Assembly (NCBI GenBank): GCA_031282385.1
Contig: JAITDV010000537.1
Location: 1 to 21,751, forward strand
DNA from: Planctomycetaceae bacterium
GTDB lineage: Bacteria; Planctomycetota; Planctomycetia; Pirellulales; Thermoguttaceae
DNA length: 21,751 nt
Direction of reading: 5' to 3'
The notes beneath the pieces were generated by a model. It had not been told where the DNA came from, did no database searches, and saw only the letters and a program-made list of their open reading frames with translations. Positions 1-8,300 of the stretch are shown one piece after another. A program made the translations under genes and the position numbers. The stretch's first letter is position 1; every line of letters starts with the position of its first letter.

Positions 1-37
1 CAATAGCACAAAATAATATCACGACTGAATAGTTACA
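1..37 (-). repeat. Dispersed repeat E, copy 1
   Basis: The first 34 bases are the reverse complement of 16444-16477 with only two mismatches; the shared stretch runs from AACTATTCAG to TTTTGTGCTATTG when read on the minus strand. Just inside it, GTACGAACAATATA (about 43-57) resembles an end of family A. The window edge may truncate a longer element. Confidence 0.55.
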
Positions 38-137
38 TTTAGTGTACGAACAATATATTTTCTGATTTTCAAGGTTCACATTAGCTTGCCGTTTGTGGAA
101 TTGACAAATTGAAATTGGCGGTAATAATTAGCGTGAA

Positions 138-281
138 ATGAGCAAATCGCTTGAAATTATTAGAAAAATTAGTCTGATTTTGATATTTCTTGTGTTTGGT
201 TTGTCTTGTTTCTGCCTGATAATTTTTGCAGGAATTGATTGTCAATTCCTGATTTGGCAGAGAATCAAAAAATGTTTCTGA
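138..281 (+). CDS. Possible 47-aa single-span membrane peptide
   Basis: An ATG-initiated frame of 47 codons encodes a basic N-terminus (MSKSLEIIRK), one strongly hydrophobic stretch of about 22 residues (ISLILIFLVFGLSCFCLIIF) and a short basic tail (QRIKKCF). This layout fits a small inner-membrane peptide. A perfect TTGACA (101-106), followed 15-18 bases later by an AT-rich TAATAATTA, could act as its promoter. There is no convincing Shine-Dalgarno sequence, and the family is not recognised. AT-rich DNA yields such hydrophobic frames by chance, so this is only a candidate. A 70-codon frame on the opposite strand over the same bases looks less protein-like. Confidence 0.2.
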   Translation: MSKSLEIIRKISLILIFLVFGLSCFCLIIFAGIDCQFLIWQRIKKCF

Positions 282-286
282 TATTT

Positions 287-390
287 TATACACAGCTCGT
301 ACTATAAATTACGTAACTCAAGAGCGTAAACGCCTGCTTTCCGATAGGTAATCAGACGGTGGCAAATGAAAATTAAAGTACGAACAGTTT
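287..390 (+). repeat. Family A inverted-repeat element, full copy
   Basis: About 104 bp. The left end is TATACACAGCTCGTACTATA and the right end is AAAGTACGAACAGTTT; the two are imperfect inverted repeats. The interior has the family signature AACTCAAGAGCGTAAA and the core CCTGCTTTCCGATAGGTAA. It ends 35 bp before the thioredoxin-like gene start, so it lies in that gene's promoter or leader. The closest relatives are 5188-5290 and 19669-19786. Confidence 0.8.
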
Positions 391-425
391 GGAATATTCA
401 GGAATTTTGAATTAAGGAAAAACAA

Positions 426-1775
426 ATGAAAAATATTATTGTTACGAGAATTGTTTTGGCTACAGTTGCGGTGTGTTTAATTATTGGAATTTTTGTTGTC
501 CAACGTCAGAATAAAGTTGTAAAAGTGGCTGCCGCTGAACAACTTGAAAATGCAGATACGGTAAAGAAACTCGAAGCGTTTCTAGTTTCGCAAAACGAAA
601 GGAAAACTAGCGAATGGACAAAATTACTTATGCAAGTCCAACAAGTAGATACCGAATCGCAAAATAAAAAAATCGGTGAATTATTACCTGCCTACAAAAA
701 ACTTGAAACTAATATTCTTAACGAAAATATTCAAGCAGGTGAAAAAATCTTGTCGCTGGCTAAAAGTCAGGACGAACGTTTTTTGGGTTATAGTTGTCTG
801 GTTGAAAGTTATTATCAATTGGCACAAAACGAATTTTTTGATACCTGCAATAAAAAAGCAGATGAAGCCGGCATAAAAAATGACGATCCCGAATACAAAT
901 CCAAGCTAATAGAAATTGCACGAAAATTACTAGCCGACGAAATGGTAACAGAATCACAACAAAAACTCGACGTTATTATTGACCAGATGGAGAAAGAGGG
1001 AAAGTATGAAAAAATTGTCAGAGATTACAGAGGCGTACAATTATCAGATAAAATCCGAATTTTGACGGTTAAGTTTTCTCTTGATAAATTTAACAAGGTA
1101 AAAGACGAGGCTAAAAAATGGTCAAAAGGATATTTAGATAACACGGTATCAAGTATATTCCAATTTCTGCTGGAAGTCGCGTCATCAGAAAAAGCAATCG
1201 CCGCCGACAATCAAATTGCAGCAAAAACAGTTAAAGAAATTACCGATTATATTGGTTCGGACGAGTTCAGTACGGATGTTGAATTAAGGAATCAGTTATT
1301 GGAATATATAAAGGGATTATCGGCTCGTTTATCGGGAGTTGCGTTGAATTTATATGGTCGGACAATTAATAATGAAGTTTTCGATTGGAATTCTTTAAGA
1401 GGCAAGTTTGTGTTGGTTAAGTTTACCGCGTCTTGGTGCGGTCCTTGTAAAATGGAAATTCCAAACATGCTCAAAGCATACGAAAAATATCACGGCAAAG
1501 GATTGGAGATCGTGTCGGTTTATATTTTTGAAAAAGGTACCGAAACGCAATCTGTGGAAAATGTTAAAAAAGTAGTTCAAGATGAAAAAATTCCATGGAT
1601 TATTATCAGTGAAACATTGACTCAAAAAGCCGGCAACATTGGTCAGTCGCAAAAATACAGTGTTGAAAGCGTGCCGACGATGTTATTAGTGGACAAAGAT
1701 GGAAAAGTTATCGCAACTGAAATGTACGGTGATGCCCTCGATAAAAAATTAGCCGAATTATTTGACAAAAAATAG
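426..1775 (+). CDS. Membrane-anchored thioredoxin-fold (TlpA/ResA-like) protein
   Basis: A 449-residue protein with a basic N-terminus and one hydrophobic segment (about residues 8-25), read as a signal anchor that places the rest outside the cytoplasmic membrane. Residues ~35-300 are charged, mainly helical and of no recognised family. From about residue 305 a thioredoxin fold follows: the redox motif WCGPC (Cys338, Cys341) in FTASWCGPCKMEIP and a probable cis-proline in SVESVPTMLLVDKDG. The redox domain therefore belongs to the TlpA/ResA/AhpC-TSA group, which reduces or isomerises disulfides in envelope proteins or cytochrome c; the substrate here is unknown. The start is supported by AAGGA (414-418) seven bases before the ATG. 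The next gene is 435 bp away, so it is probably transcribed alone. The fold is certain, the role only general. Confidence 0.9.
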   Translation: MKNIIVTRIVLATVAVCLIIGIFVVQRQNKVVKVAAAEQLENADTVKKLEAFLVSQNERKTSEWTKLLMQVQQVDTESQNKKIGELLPAYKKLETNILNENIQAGEKILSLAKSQDERFLGYSCLVESYYQLAQNEFFDTCNKKADEAGIKNDDPEYKSKLIEIARKLLADEMVTESQQKLDVIIDQMEKEGKYEKIVRDYRGVQLSDKIRILTVKFSLDKFNKVKDEAKKWSKGYLDNTVSSIFQFLLEVASSEKAIAADNQIAAKTVKEITDYIGSDEFSTDVELRNQLLEYIKGLSARLSGVALNLYGRTINNEVFDWNSLRGKFVLVKFTASWCGPCKMEIPNMLKAYEKYHGKGLEIVSVYIFEKGTETQSVENVKKVVQDEKIPWIIISETLTQKAGNIGQSQKYSVESVPTMLLVDKDGKVIATEMYGDALDKKLAELFDKK

Positions 1776-1794
1776 TTGTAATCATTTATGTACA

Positions 1795-1830
1795 TTTGGG
1801 TAGATTGCCCAAACGTGCATAGACGTTTTT
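1795..1830 (+). terminator. Tandem-hairpin terminator after the thioredoxin-like gene
   Basis: Twenty bases after the stop codon, TTTGGG-TAGATTG-CCCAAA forms a 6-bp stem. It overlaps a second stem, AACGT-GCATAG-ACGTT, that runs straight into a T-run. The position and the T-tract fit an intrinsic terminator, although both stems are short. Confidence 0.45.
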
Positions 1831-1831
1831 A

Positions 1832-2053
1832 GTAATATTTCAGTGGATTTAGTGTTTTGAGTCAATTAATAACTCATGTTACGCAGGAACTAAATATCAG
1901 TTTTCCCTCGCCCCTAAAAGGGCGGATAAAAATTTCCAATTTTATGGGATGTTGTTTTACTGACTTTTTACTTACAGCGCCTAACATGAGTTAGTAAGAA
2001 AATGAGGTTGGTTACTCGATATTCACGTGTTCAAAAAATTCCACTGAAATATA
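1832..2053. repeat. Family B inverted-repeat element, complete copy
   Basis: The ends are GTAATATTTCAGTGGA (1832-1847) and TCCACTGAAATATA (2040-2053) in inverted orientation, each flanked outside by a similar ACGTTT-rich stretch. A second inverted pair lies inside: AACTCATGTTACGC (about 1870-1884) and GCGCCTAACATGAGTT (about 1978-1993). The centre holds the small stem CGCCC-CTAAAA-GGGCG (1909-1924). No open frame of note lies inside, so it looks like a non-autonomous, MITE-like element of about 220 bp. Its right half recurs at 4690-4741. Confidence 0.65.
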
Positions 2054-2120
2054 AACGTTTTTATTTTTTTATATGAGTTCCTGTTATGGATTTTGATTTT
2101 GTATCAGGACTTTTGAACTA

Positions 2121-2155
2121 TTTATAAACTGTTCATATTTAAAATTTCCTTTTTA
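2121..2155 (-). repeat. Family A end fragment upstream of the Fe-S carrier gene
   Basis: TTTATAAACTGTTCATATTT followed by AAAATTTCCT matches the right end of family A in reverse orientation. The hairpin core and left end are missing. It lies 55 bp before the A-type carrier start. No Shine-Dalgarno sequence or clear promoter was seen between them. Confidence 0.55.
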
Positions 2156-2210
2156 GCGCCTTTATGACGCCGATTTCTAAAGTGTGCAGTTTAATAACAA
2201 TTAAATCAAC

Positions 2211-2546
2211 ATGACAATAGTTATGACTCCATCCGCAACAGACGCGGTAAAAAAGTTTATGACGGCAAGCAATGACATCAGTAAAGATTCGTTTTTAAGA
2301 ATTAGTATTCTTGGCGGCGGTTGCAAAGGAGTGCAATATGCGCTTTATTTTGATTCCGATTTCAATGAAGAGCTTGACACGAAATATGATTGTGATGGCG
2401 TAATATTGGCAACTGAACGGAAATTTGATCCGCATTTTGATGGTACTGAAATTGATTATGTTGATTCAGCACAAGGAAACGGTTACACGATTAACAATCC
2501 AAATTTCCAAGCAGTACAAGGTTGCCCGGGTTGCGGTTGTCATTGA
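2211..2546 (+). CDS. A-type iron-sulfur cluster carrier (HesB/IscA/ErpA family)
   Basis: A 111-residue protein, the usual length for this family. It runs from MTIVMTPSATDAVKKFM through the hallmark LGGGCKGVQYALYF, with Cys38 at the first ligand position, to NPNFQAVQGCPGCGCH with Cys105, Cys108 and Cys110. Family members hold an Fe-S cluster with three cysteines, one central and two in a C-terminal C-x-C, and pass it to apoproteins; Cys38, Cys108 and Cys110 fit these positions. The tail is odd: most members end in CGCGxSF, while this one adds an extra Cys-Pro just before and stops at His111. An alternative ATG lies four codons downstream (MTPSATDAV), and neither start has a clear ribosome-binding site. 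No isc or suf genes are nearby, so its partner is unknown. Confidence 0.93.
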   Translation: MTIVMTPSATDAVKKFMTASNDISKDSFLRISILGGGCKGVQYALYFDSDFNEELDTKYDCDGVILATERKFDPHFDGTEIDYVDSAQGNGYTINNPNFQAVQGCPGCGCH

Positions 2547-2577
2547 ACAAACAAAATAATCCGACACAACTCAAAAC

Positions 2578-2743
2578 TATTCAATCGCGTGTATTTTTTA
2601 TCGTGAAATGTTTTGAATAATTTTTGCCAATGGGCTGAAACCCCAACATCATTAACGTAGGACGTTGCCCCGCGCTAATGATTCAAGGCTTTCAGCCTTA
2701 GTCCTCACAATACAACACAAAAAACAGTCCACTGAAATATTAC
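2578..2743. repeat. Repeat D copy 1 with GGCTGAAA hairpin, between convergent genes
   Basis: This stretch matches 9247-9352: a GCGTG-rich start, GTGAAATGTTTTGA, TTTTTGCCAATGGGCT, TTCAGCCTTA, an ACAACAC/ACAACAT A-rich part, then CCACTGAAATATTAC (2729-2743), which is also the family B end. This copy holds an extra 50-odd bases that fold into nested stems: GGCTGAAA (2633-2640) with TTTCAGCC (2690-2697), and ATCATTA (2648-2654) with TAATGAT (2676-2682). It fills the gap between the convergent Fe-S carrier and ATPase genes, so it may also end transcription from both sides. Confidence 0.65.
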
Positions 2744-2753
2744 TAATTTTGAA

Positions 2754-4466
2754 TCAACCTTCAGCGCTTCTTGCGACTCTCATAACTTCTTCGATAGTTG
2801 TCAAGCCGCGTAGAACTTTTCTGATTCCGTCATCGTATAGCGTACTCATTCCTTCGCCGATTCCGGCTTTTCTAATATCTACGGTACTTGCTTGTTTAAA
2901 GGTCATTTCTCTGATTTTTGGCGTCATCATCAACAATTCAAAAATAGCCATACGTCCGCGATAACCTGATTTATTGCAATAGCTGCAACCACGACCTTTC
3001 ATAAAAGTAGCTTTTGCAGATTGTTCTTTTGTTATTCCGGCTTCTTGCAATTCGATTTCGGACGGCATGTGAGGTTTTTTGCATTTTGGGCAAATTGTTC
3101 GTACAAGACGCTGCGCCATTATTCCGATAACAGAACTTGACACCAAATACGGCGGAACTCCCATATCAACAAGCCGTGTAATTGCTCCCGGCGCATCATT
3201 TGTGTGAAGCGTACTAAACACCAAATGCCCCGTCAACGATGCTTGAATACCCATCTGCGCAGTTTCAAGATCGCGCATCTCGCCAACCAGAATTATATTC
3301 GGCGCCTGCCGCAACATTGCACGAATAACTCTTGCAAAATCGAGTCCGATTGAATGTTTAATTTCGACTTGATTTATTCCTGGCAAGTAATATTCGACGG
3401 GGTCTTCTGCTGTTATTATTTTGCGTGTAGGAGTATTGAGGTCGTTCAACGCTGCATACAAAGAAGTAGTTTTACCTGATCCTGTTGGACCTGTTACTAG
3501 AATAATTCCGTTGGGGCGTCGAATCAAGCTGACGAATTTTTTGTATTCGCGTTCGGCGAATCCGAGTTGGGTTAAACTGACGCGGATGTTATCTTTGTCG
3601 AGGATTCGCATGACAATAGATTGACCGTGGCTTGTTGGTATTACGCTCACACGCAAGTCGAGTTCTTTGTCCGCAACAGATAATTTTATACGTCCGTCTT
3701 GAGTTCGCCGCCTTTCGGCAATATCAAGTCGGGCTAAAATTTTGAATCTTGACAAAACAGAACCTTGAATTCGTTTCGGGATGTTATCGCGTTCAACAAG
3801 AATTCCGTCAATTCTATAACGAACCCGAACACGGTCTTCAAATGGTTCAATATGAATATCTGACGCGCGGAGTTGAACGGCTTCTTCGATTATTAGTTGA
3901 CTTAATCGGACGATTGGGGCGTCGCTATCGGTTGCGCCTGCGGCGGCTTCTGTTGCGCTTGCAATGTCGGTGTCGGTAAATTCAATTTTTGTGTCGGTCA
4001 TATCTTGAATCAAGGAGTCTGCACTTTCGCCGATATTTTGTTTATAGTGTCTGTTGATTGCCTCTTGAATCGATTCGCGGGTTGCAAGAACAGGCTCAAT
4101 AGAACGGTGCAAAATGAATCGGAGTTTGTCGAATGTTTCGAGATCATTCGGATCACTAACAATCACTCGCAACATATCACCATCAAGTTGATAAGGCAAA
4201 ACCAAATTTTCACGCGCAACCGATTCGGGAATAAGTTCAATAATTGCCGGCGGGATAACAAGATTCTTCAAGTCAAGATATTCACGTCCGAATTCTTCAG
4301 CAATTGCAAGAGTAACTTCCTCGCTGCTAACGTATCCAAGCCGTGAAATCGCTTCACGAATACTGATATTAGCCGCTTGAGCCATTTCATGTGATTCGGC
4401 AATTTGCGCGTCGCTGAGAATTCCTTTGCGTTGGAGAATGTTAATAAAACTTAATTTTTTTGCCAT
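2754..4466 (-). CDS. gspE/pilB: GspE/PilB-family secretion or type IV pilus assembly ATPase
   Basis: A hexameric motor ATPase that would power type II secretion or pilus assembly from the cytoplasmic face of the membrane. Read from the ATG at 4466 it has 570 residues. Residues ~1-145 form an MshEN-type N-terminal domain (FINILQRKGILSDAQIAES). The ATPase core has Walker A GPTGSGKTT (about 326-334), a Walker-B/His-box region with ILVGEMRDLETAQ and STLHTNDAPGAITRL, and the arginine-rich NIE region before it. Near the C-terminus two CxxC pairs, CPKC and CSYC, form the zinc tetracysteine typical of GspE and PilB. A TTG eight codons upstream (4490) could extend it, but the ATG gives the usual family N-terminus. 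No pilC, pilT or pilin genes flank it, so the sequence does not decide between the two systems. Confidence 0.95.
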   Translation of the reverse strand: MAKKLSFINILQRKGILSDAQIAESHEMAQAANISIREAISRLGYVSSEEVTLAIAEEFGREYLDLKNLVIPPAIIELIPESVARENLVLPYQLDGDMLRVIVSDPNDLETFDKLRFILHRSIEPVLATRESIQEAINRHYKQNIGESADSLIQDMTDTKIEFTDTDIASATEAAAGATDSDAPIVRLSQLIIEEAVQLRASDIHIEPFEDRVRVRYRIDGILVERDNIPKRIQGSVLSRFKILARLDIAERRRTQDGRIKLSVADKELDLRVSVIPTSHGQSIVMRILDKDNIRVSLTQLGFAEREYKKFVSLIRRPNGIILVTGPTGSGKTTSLYAALNDLNTPTRKIITAEDPVEYYLPGINQVEIKHSIGLDFARVIRAMLRQAPNIILVGEMRDLETAQMGIQASLTGHLVFSTLHTNDAPGAITRLVDMGVPPYLVSSSVIGIMAQRLVRTICPKCKKPHMPSEIELQEAGITKEQSAKATFMKGRGCSYCNKSGYRGRMAIFELLMMTPKIREMTFKQASTVDIRKAGIGEGMSTLYDDGIRKVLRGLTTIEEVMRVARSAEG

Positions 4467-4593
4467 TTGATTAAATTGGGTTAAGGGCAATACCGCAAAC
4501 TCACATAATTATTTTGCCCTGTTGGGATGAAAATCCAATTTGTGCTGAAAATTATCGGACAACAAATGGGAATCTCTAATAATTCATTTTGCC

Positions 4594-4653
4594 CACGAAT
4601 GTTCACGAAAGATCACGAATTAAATACTTTGTGCAAATTTGTGTCAATTCGTG
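4594..4653. repeat. Inverted array of CACGAA hexamers phased at 10 bp
   Basis: CACGAA occurs at 4594, 4604 and 4614, and the inverse TTTGTG/TTTGTG/TTCGTG at 4628, 4638 and 4648. Each arm has an exact 10-base period. The arms can pair imperfectly (about 18 of 26 positions) around a short AT loop. It lies 130-190 bp upstream of the ATPase start. I do not know its role; both a structured repeat and a phased protein-binding array are possible. Confidence 0.5.
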
Positions 4654-4676
4654 TATAAAAATTGCCAATGTATTTC

Positions 4677-4741
4677 GTCCTGAAAGGACAGTGCGCAACA
4701 TGAGTTAAGTAATATACGTCAAAATTCCACTGAAATATTAC
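4677..4741 (+). repeat. GTCCT hairpin plus right-half fragment of family B
   Basis: GTCCT-GAA-AGGAC (4677-4689) forms a small stem. It is followed by GTGCGCAACATGAGTTAAGT and AATTCCACTGAAATATTAC, which repeat the right half of the 1832-2053 element (GCGCCTAACATGAGTT and its CCACTGAAATATA end). The left half is missing, so this is a truncated copy. Confidence 0.55.
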
Positions 4742-4750
4742 AAATATTTT

Positions 4751-4776
4751 AAATAGTTCACACTATAAATTTCCTT
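4751..4776 (-). repeat. Family A end fragment
   Basis: AAATAGTTCACACTATAAAT followed by TTCCTTAG matches the right end of family A in reverse orientation. Only the end survives. From here to 5360 I find no confident gene. Confidence 0.45.
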
Positions 4777-4897
4777 AGACATTGCCGCAAAATACTACTA
4801 GACCGAAAAAGTACCCGAACATTGTAACTGTCTATTTTATTTTTTACTACAGGCAACTTAAAAATCTACTTTTCTCAATCTATTGCAAAAATGATGT

Positions 4898-4953
4898 ATC
4901 TATTCAGTCGCTAGTATGTTTATTATCGTCAACTATTCTGTTACCCAAGCCCA
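4898..4953 (+). repeat. Diverged duplicate of a hydrophobic coding-like segment, copy 1
   Basis: This segment matches 19889-19942. Translated in the matching frame it reads SLVCLLSSTILLPKPN; the other copy reads TVVCLLSATILLLNPN. Many nucleotide differences fall at third codon positions, which suggests both derive from a coding ancestor with one membrane span. The surrounding 63-codon frame here (4782-4973) is otherwise unconvincing, so I list it as a repeat and not as a gene. Confidence 0.4.
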
Positions 4954-5016
4954 ATATACAGTTCGTACAATAAATTACGCTCTTGAGTCGCGCAATTGAT
5001 AGTACAAGCAGTATAT
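4954..5016. repeat. Palindromic family A derivative (left end joined to inverted left end)
   Basis: ATATACAGTTCGTACAATAA is followed by ATTACG, the centre CTCTTGAG, and then CGCAATTGATAGTACAAGC with AGTATAT. Both halves correspond to the left end of family A, in opposite orientations, giving a 63-bp near-palindrome. The right end and the usual hairpin core are absent. Confidence 0.6.
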
Positions 5017-5199
5017 TTTGCCGGAATTTTCTGAATTGTTTTTCTCAAGAACGTTATGCGAAATTACCGAAATACCACCTAGCCCTGCATAGATAATCAA
5101 TACAATCGTTACAAACGGAAATTCGGAATAATTTTTTACACTCACGTATTTAATCAATTCCGCCTTATTGTATTTACCTTTGACAGCTACACTGTTCAT
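4975..5199 (-). CDS. Doubtful small membrane protein frame between two family A elements
   Basis: A frame on the minus strand whose first ATG (5199) lies within the family A copy at 5188-5290 and whose end lies inside the palindromic element at 4954-5016. The unique middle reads YNKAELIKYVSVKNYSEFPF followed by a hydrophobic stretch, VTIVLIIYAGLGGISVI. That part looks like a real membrane-protein fragment, but both termini come from repeats. It may be a gene remnant boxed in by insertions. I do not recognise the family. Confidence 0.2.
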   Translation of the reverse strand: MNSVAVKGKYNKAELIKYVSVKNYSEFPFVTIVLIIYAGLGGISVISHNVLEKNNSENSGKIYCLYYQLRDSRA

Positions 5200-5290
5200 A
5201 CTATAAATTGCGTGACTCAAGAGCGTAAAAACCTGCTTGCCGATACGTAATCAGACGAAGGTAAAAGAAAACTAAAGTGTGAACAGTTTA
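5188..5290 (+). repeat. Family A inverted-repeat element, full copy
   Basis: The left end is TACACTGTTCATACTATAAA and the right end is ACTAAAGTGTGAACAGTTTA. The interior holds GACTCAAGAGCGTAAAA and CCTGCTTGCCGATACGTAAT. It ends 70 bp before the start of the 1271-aa gene, with the right end nearest the gene, as also seen at 287-390. Confidence 0.8.
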
Positions 5291-5360
5291 AAACTTGAGA
5301 TCAACTTAACCTCTTACTCATTGCCATTATCCCAACATAAATTAATGAGGGAATTAAAAA

Positions 5361-8300
5361 ATGAAATCCTTAATAAAATTGAAAATAACTGTTGCCGTCT
5401 GCTTTATCAATTTCGCAATTCTATTGAATGCGTTGTTTCTGACTTACAATGTTGTTGCTGAAACAGCGCAAACAGACACAACCCCAATTACTTCCGCCGC
5501 CATAACCGACACTTCCCCCAACCCATCTAACTCCTCCAATCTTGCCGACGCCGAAAAGACAAATTCAACAACCGCCTCAACAAAAAATAATACCGCGCCC
5601 AAAACCGACAAAAATATTATTGATCCAAAAAATACCGACACCAAAAATAAAATAACTAAAACACAACAAAATAATACCAATAATATTACAGAATCCAAAA
5701 ATAAAATATCTGTAACCGAATCAATTAATAACGGTTGGACAGCAATTGTACCGAATAAAACCGAAAAAAAAGTTGAGGGTAATGTCAGCCATGAAATCCG
5801 AGTTGCTGATAAAAAAATAAACAACCAAAAAAATCCAAATGATAACAATTTCAGTATTTGGGACGCGTTGCCTGAAAATGTTACAAAAAATGATAACCCT
5901 AAATCTCAGTCCCAACCCAAACCTCAACCAATTAACCCCAACTCAATCAGTCCCTTCATCGTCCCGCCCACAATTTCTGCCGAACCCGAACCGAAAACAA
6001 CAAAAGTTAAAACCGAATCTAGTGAGTCTCCTTTGTCCTCAACTCCTTTGGCAACTAATCCAGCAACTTCGAATCCAGCAATTCCTAATCCAGTTCAACC
6101 AGCAACTCCGATTCCTACAGCTGTGCCCAAAGATTTAGGCGACGAATTACACGAACCAACTCCAATCACCGTAAATACGAAAATTGAAGGTGAAAATATT
6201 GACGAGGATCCTAAAGAACCTAAAAAGGCGTTGTCCAAGACTATTCTTGATACAAAAAATGATGAGCTAAAATTTATTAAAGGCGAAGTCAAAGATACTT
6301 TCAAAACAGAAGTAATCGACGAAACCGAAGTTGAAGTTGAGATTGGCGTTGGAGTTCATGGCGGCTTGACACAAAACAAAATAAGCACCGAGAAAAAACC
6401 TTTGACGGATATGTCAAACCGAACCGCAGAAGAAATTGCAAAACGGCTCAATGATCTTGAAAAAGAAAAATTATCTCTTGAGAAAATGTTGAAAGATGAA
6501 ATTGATAAAACGAATAACGATACTTTAACAATAGACAACTCTGATGAATCCGTCGGAGTTTCACGATCCGGTAACATAAGCAAACAAGATAACAAAAACG
6601 ACGACCTAAAAACCGAAAATACAAAAGAAACAACCGAATCCGAATCTGAATCCGAAACCAAACCTAATTCAAAATCCGACACAAAAACAGATACAAAACC
6701 CGATGTTAGACCCGATGTTAAACCCGATGTTAGACCTGATGTTAAACCTGATGTTAAACCTGATGTTAAACCCGATGTTAAACCCGATGTTAAACCTGAT
6801 GTTAAACCCGAAGTTAAACCCGACACCAATTCAGAACCCGCTAAAACAGAAAAGACCCATTCAAAAACCGAAACCGAAGTTGAATCCGATATAAAAACTG
6901 ACGAACCCGAAATTGGAACTGAAACTACAATTGAAACAAGAGTCGAGTTGCCGGATTTTGACGAAGAAGAATCTGATGAACCAATTAAGAAGTTGATTGA
7001 ACCGCGCCGGGTTGGTGATCCTGATGGTATTACTAAGATAAAGTTGATGTATGACGAAATTATGAACGGTCTCAAAAGCAGGAATATTATTAGCAAATAT
7101 GAACGCTGGAAAGATTATGCCCGAACAACATTGAGAAACTCTTCCGGCATCAACACCGGCAGCGAACTTGACGGACGTACTCGTTTGAATTGGTACAAGA
7201 AACTGTACAACGAACCTATTTACTCTGTTTTTGAAGCCGAAGAATTTACCCGACAATTACACGACGGATTGTGCGGTAACCACCGTTTGATTGCAGAATC
7301 AATGGCGATAATTCGTGAAAAACTTGACGTTCCGGCTCGCAATGATCGCGGTATAACTTTCCCCAAATGCGAAACTCCAATTGATGCTGTCGGTGAAGTT
7401 AAACGTGCTTTGATTTCCGCGCAAATGCATCACGCCCGCGCCTTGTCAACATTAACTTCCGCCGAACAAACAGAGCTTGTCGGTAACCTTGTTCAAACAT
7501 TTGTCGGAACTGGTTGCGTCAACGGGCATACGATTCCGAGCCGTACATACGGAAGAAAATTACTTGACATGCTGGAGAAAATTGACAAAGCAGCAATGCA
7601 CGAAGCAGGTGAAGCATTTATTCCGTTATTAAACGAGAGTCTGCTTGACCTGCTTGATAAATTACCTGAAAACGCATTGCCAACAACGCTTATTGGAGGT
7701 CAGACATTCCAACGCCTTGTAACGCCTGCCGGTGATATTGTAATCGGCGGTCGCAGTAACAATGCTTACGATCTTGACAGTCCGGATTTTCGAGAAGTTG
7801 TTTGTGTAATTGATCTCGGCGGCGATGATAATTATAGAGACGGCACGTGTGGTTTACATCGTCCGGTTTTATTGATTATTGATATGCACGGCAACGACAC
7901 ATACACCGCAACCCGACCCGGTGTTCAGGGCGGTTCAATCATGGGTGTTTCTGTGTTGATTGATGTTGACGGCAATGACAGATATAACGCGGTTGATATT
8001 GCGCAAGGTTCTTCGATAGGCGGGATTGGAATGCTTTTTGATTTTGCGGGCAACGATATTTACAAAGGATTACGGCGGGTTCAAGCTCATGCGTTGGCGG
8101 GAGTTGGAATGATAATTGACCGCGAAGGCAAAGACGATTACCACGCAGCGTTGTGGGCGCAAGGTTTCGGTGCGCCTGCCGGATTTGGGGTGCTTGAGGA
8201 TTGTCTGGGAGATGATCATTATTATTGCGGCGGACTTTATGTTGATTCGTATCCTGAGCATCCGGGTTATGACGGTTGGGGACAAGGAATCGGCGCAGGG

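Noticed and set aside
4754..4973. Real gene for the 63-codon frame at 4782-4973
   Set aside because: It starts beside a family A fragment and runs into another element; only the 16-residue membrane segment has a related copy, so it is kept as a repeat.
6696..6827. CRISPR-like array
   Set aside because: The units are 12 bp with no spacers and encode a continuous KPDV stretch.
6356..7096. 246-codon frame opposite the KPDV region with a repeated SGLT unit
   Set aside because: The repeat is the antisense reading of the KPDV minisatellite; the sense frame has signal peptide, ribosome-binding site and a continuous large protein.
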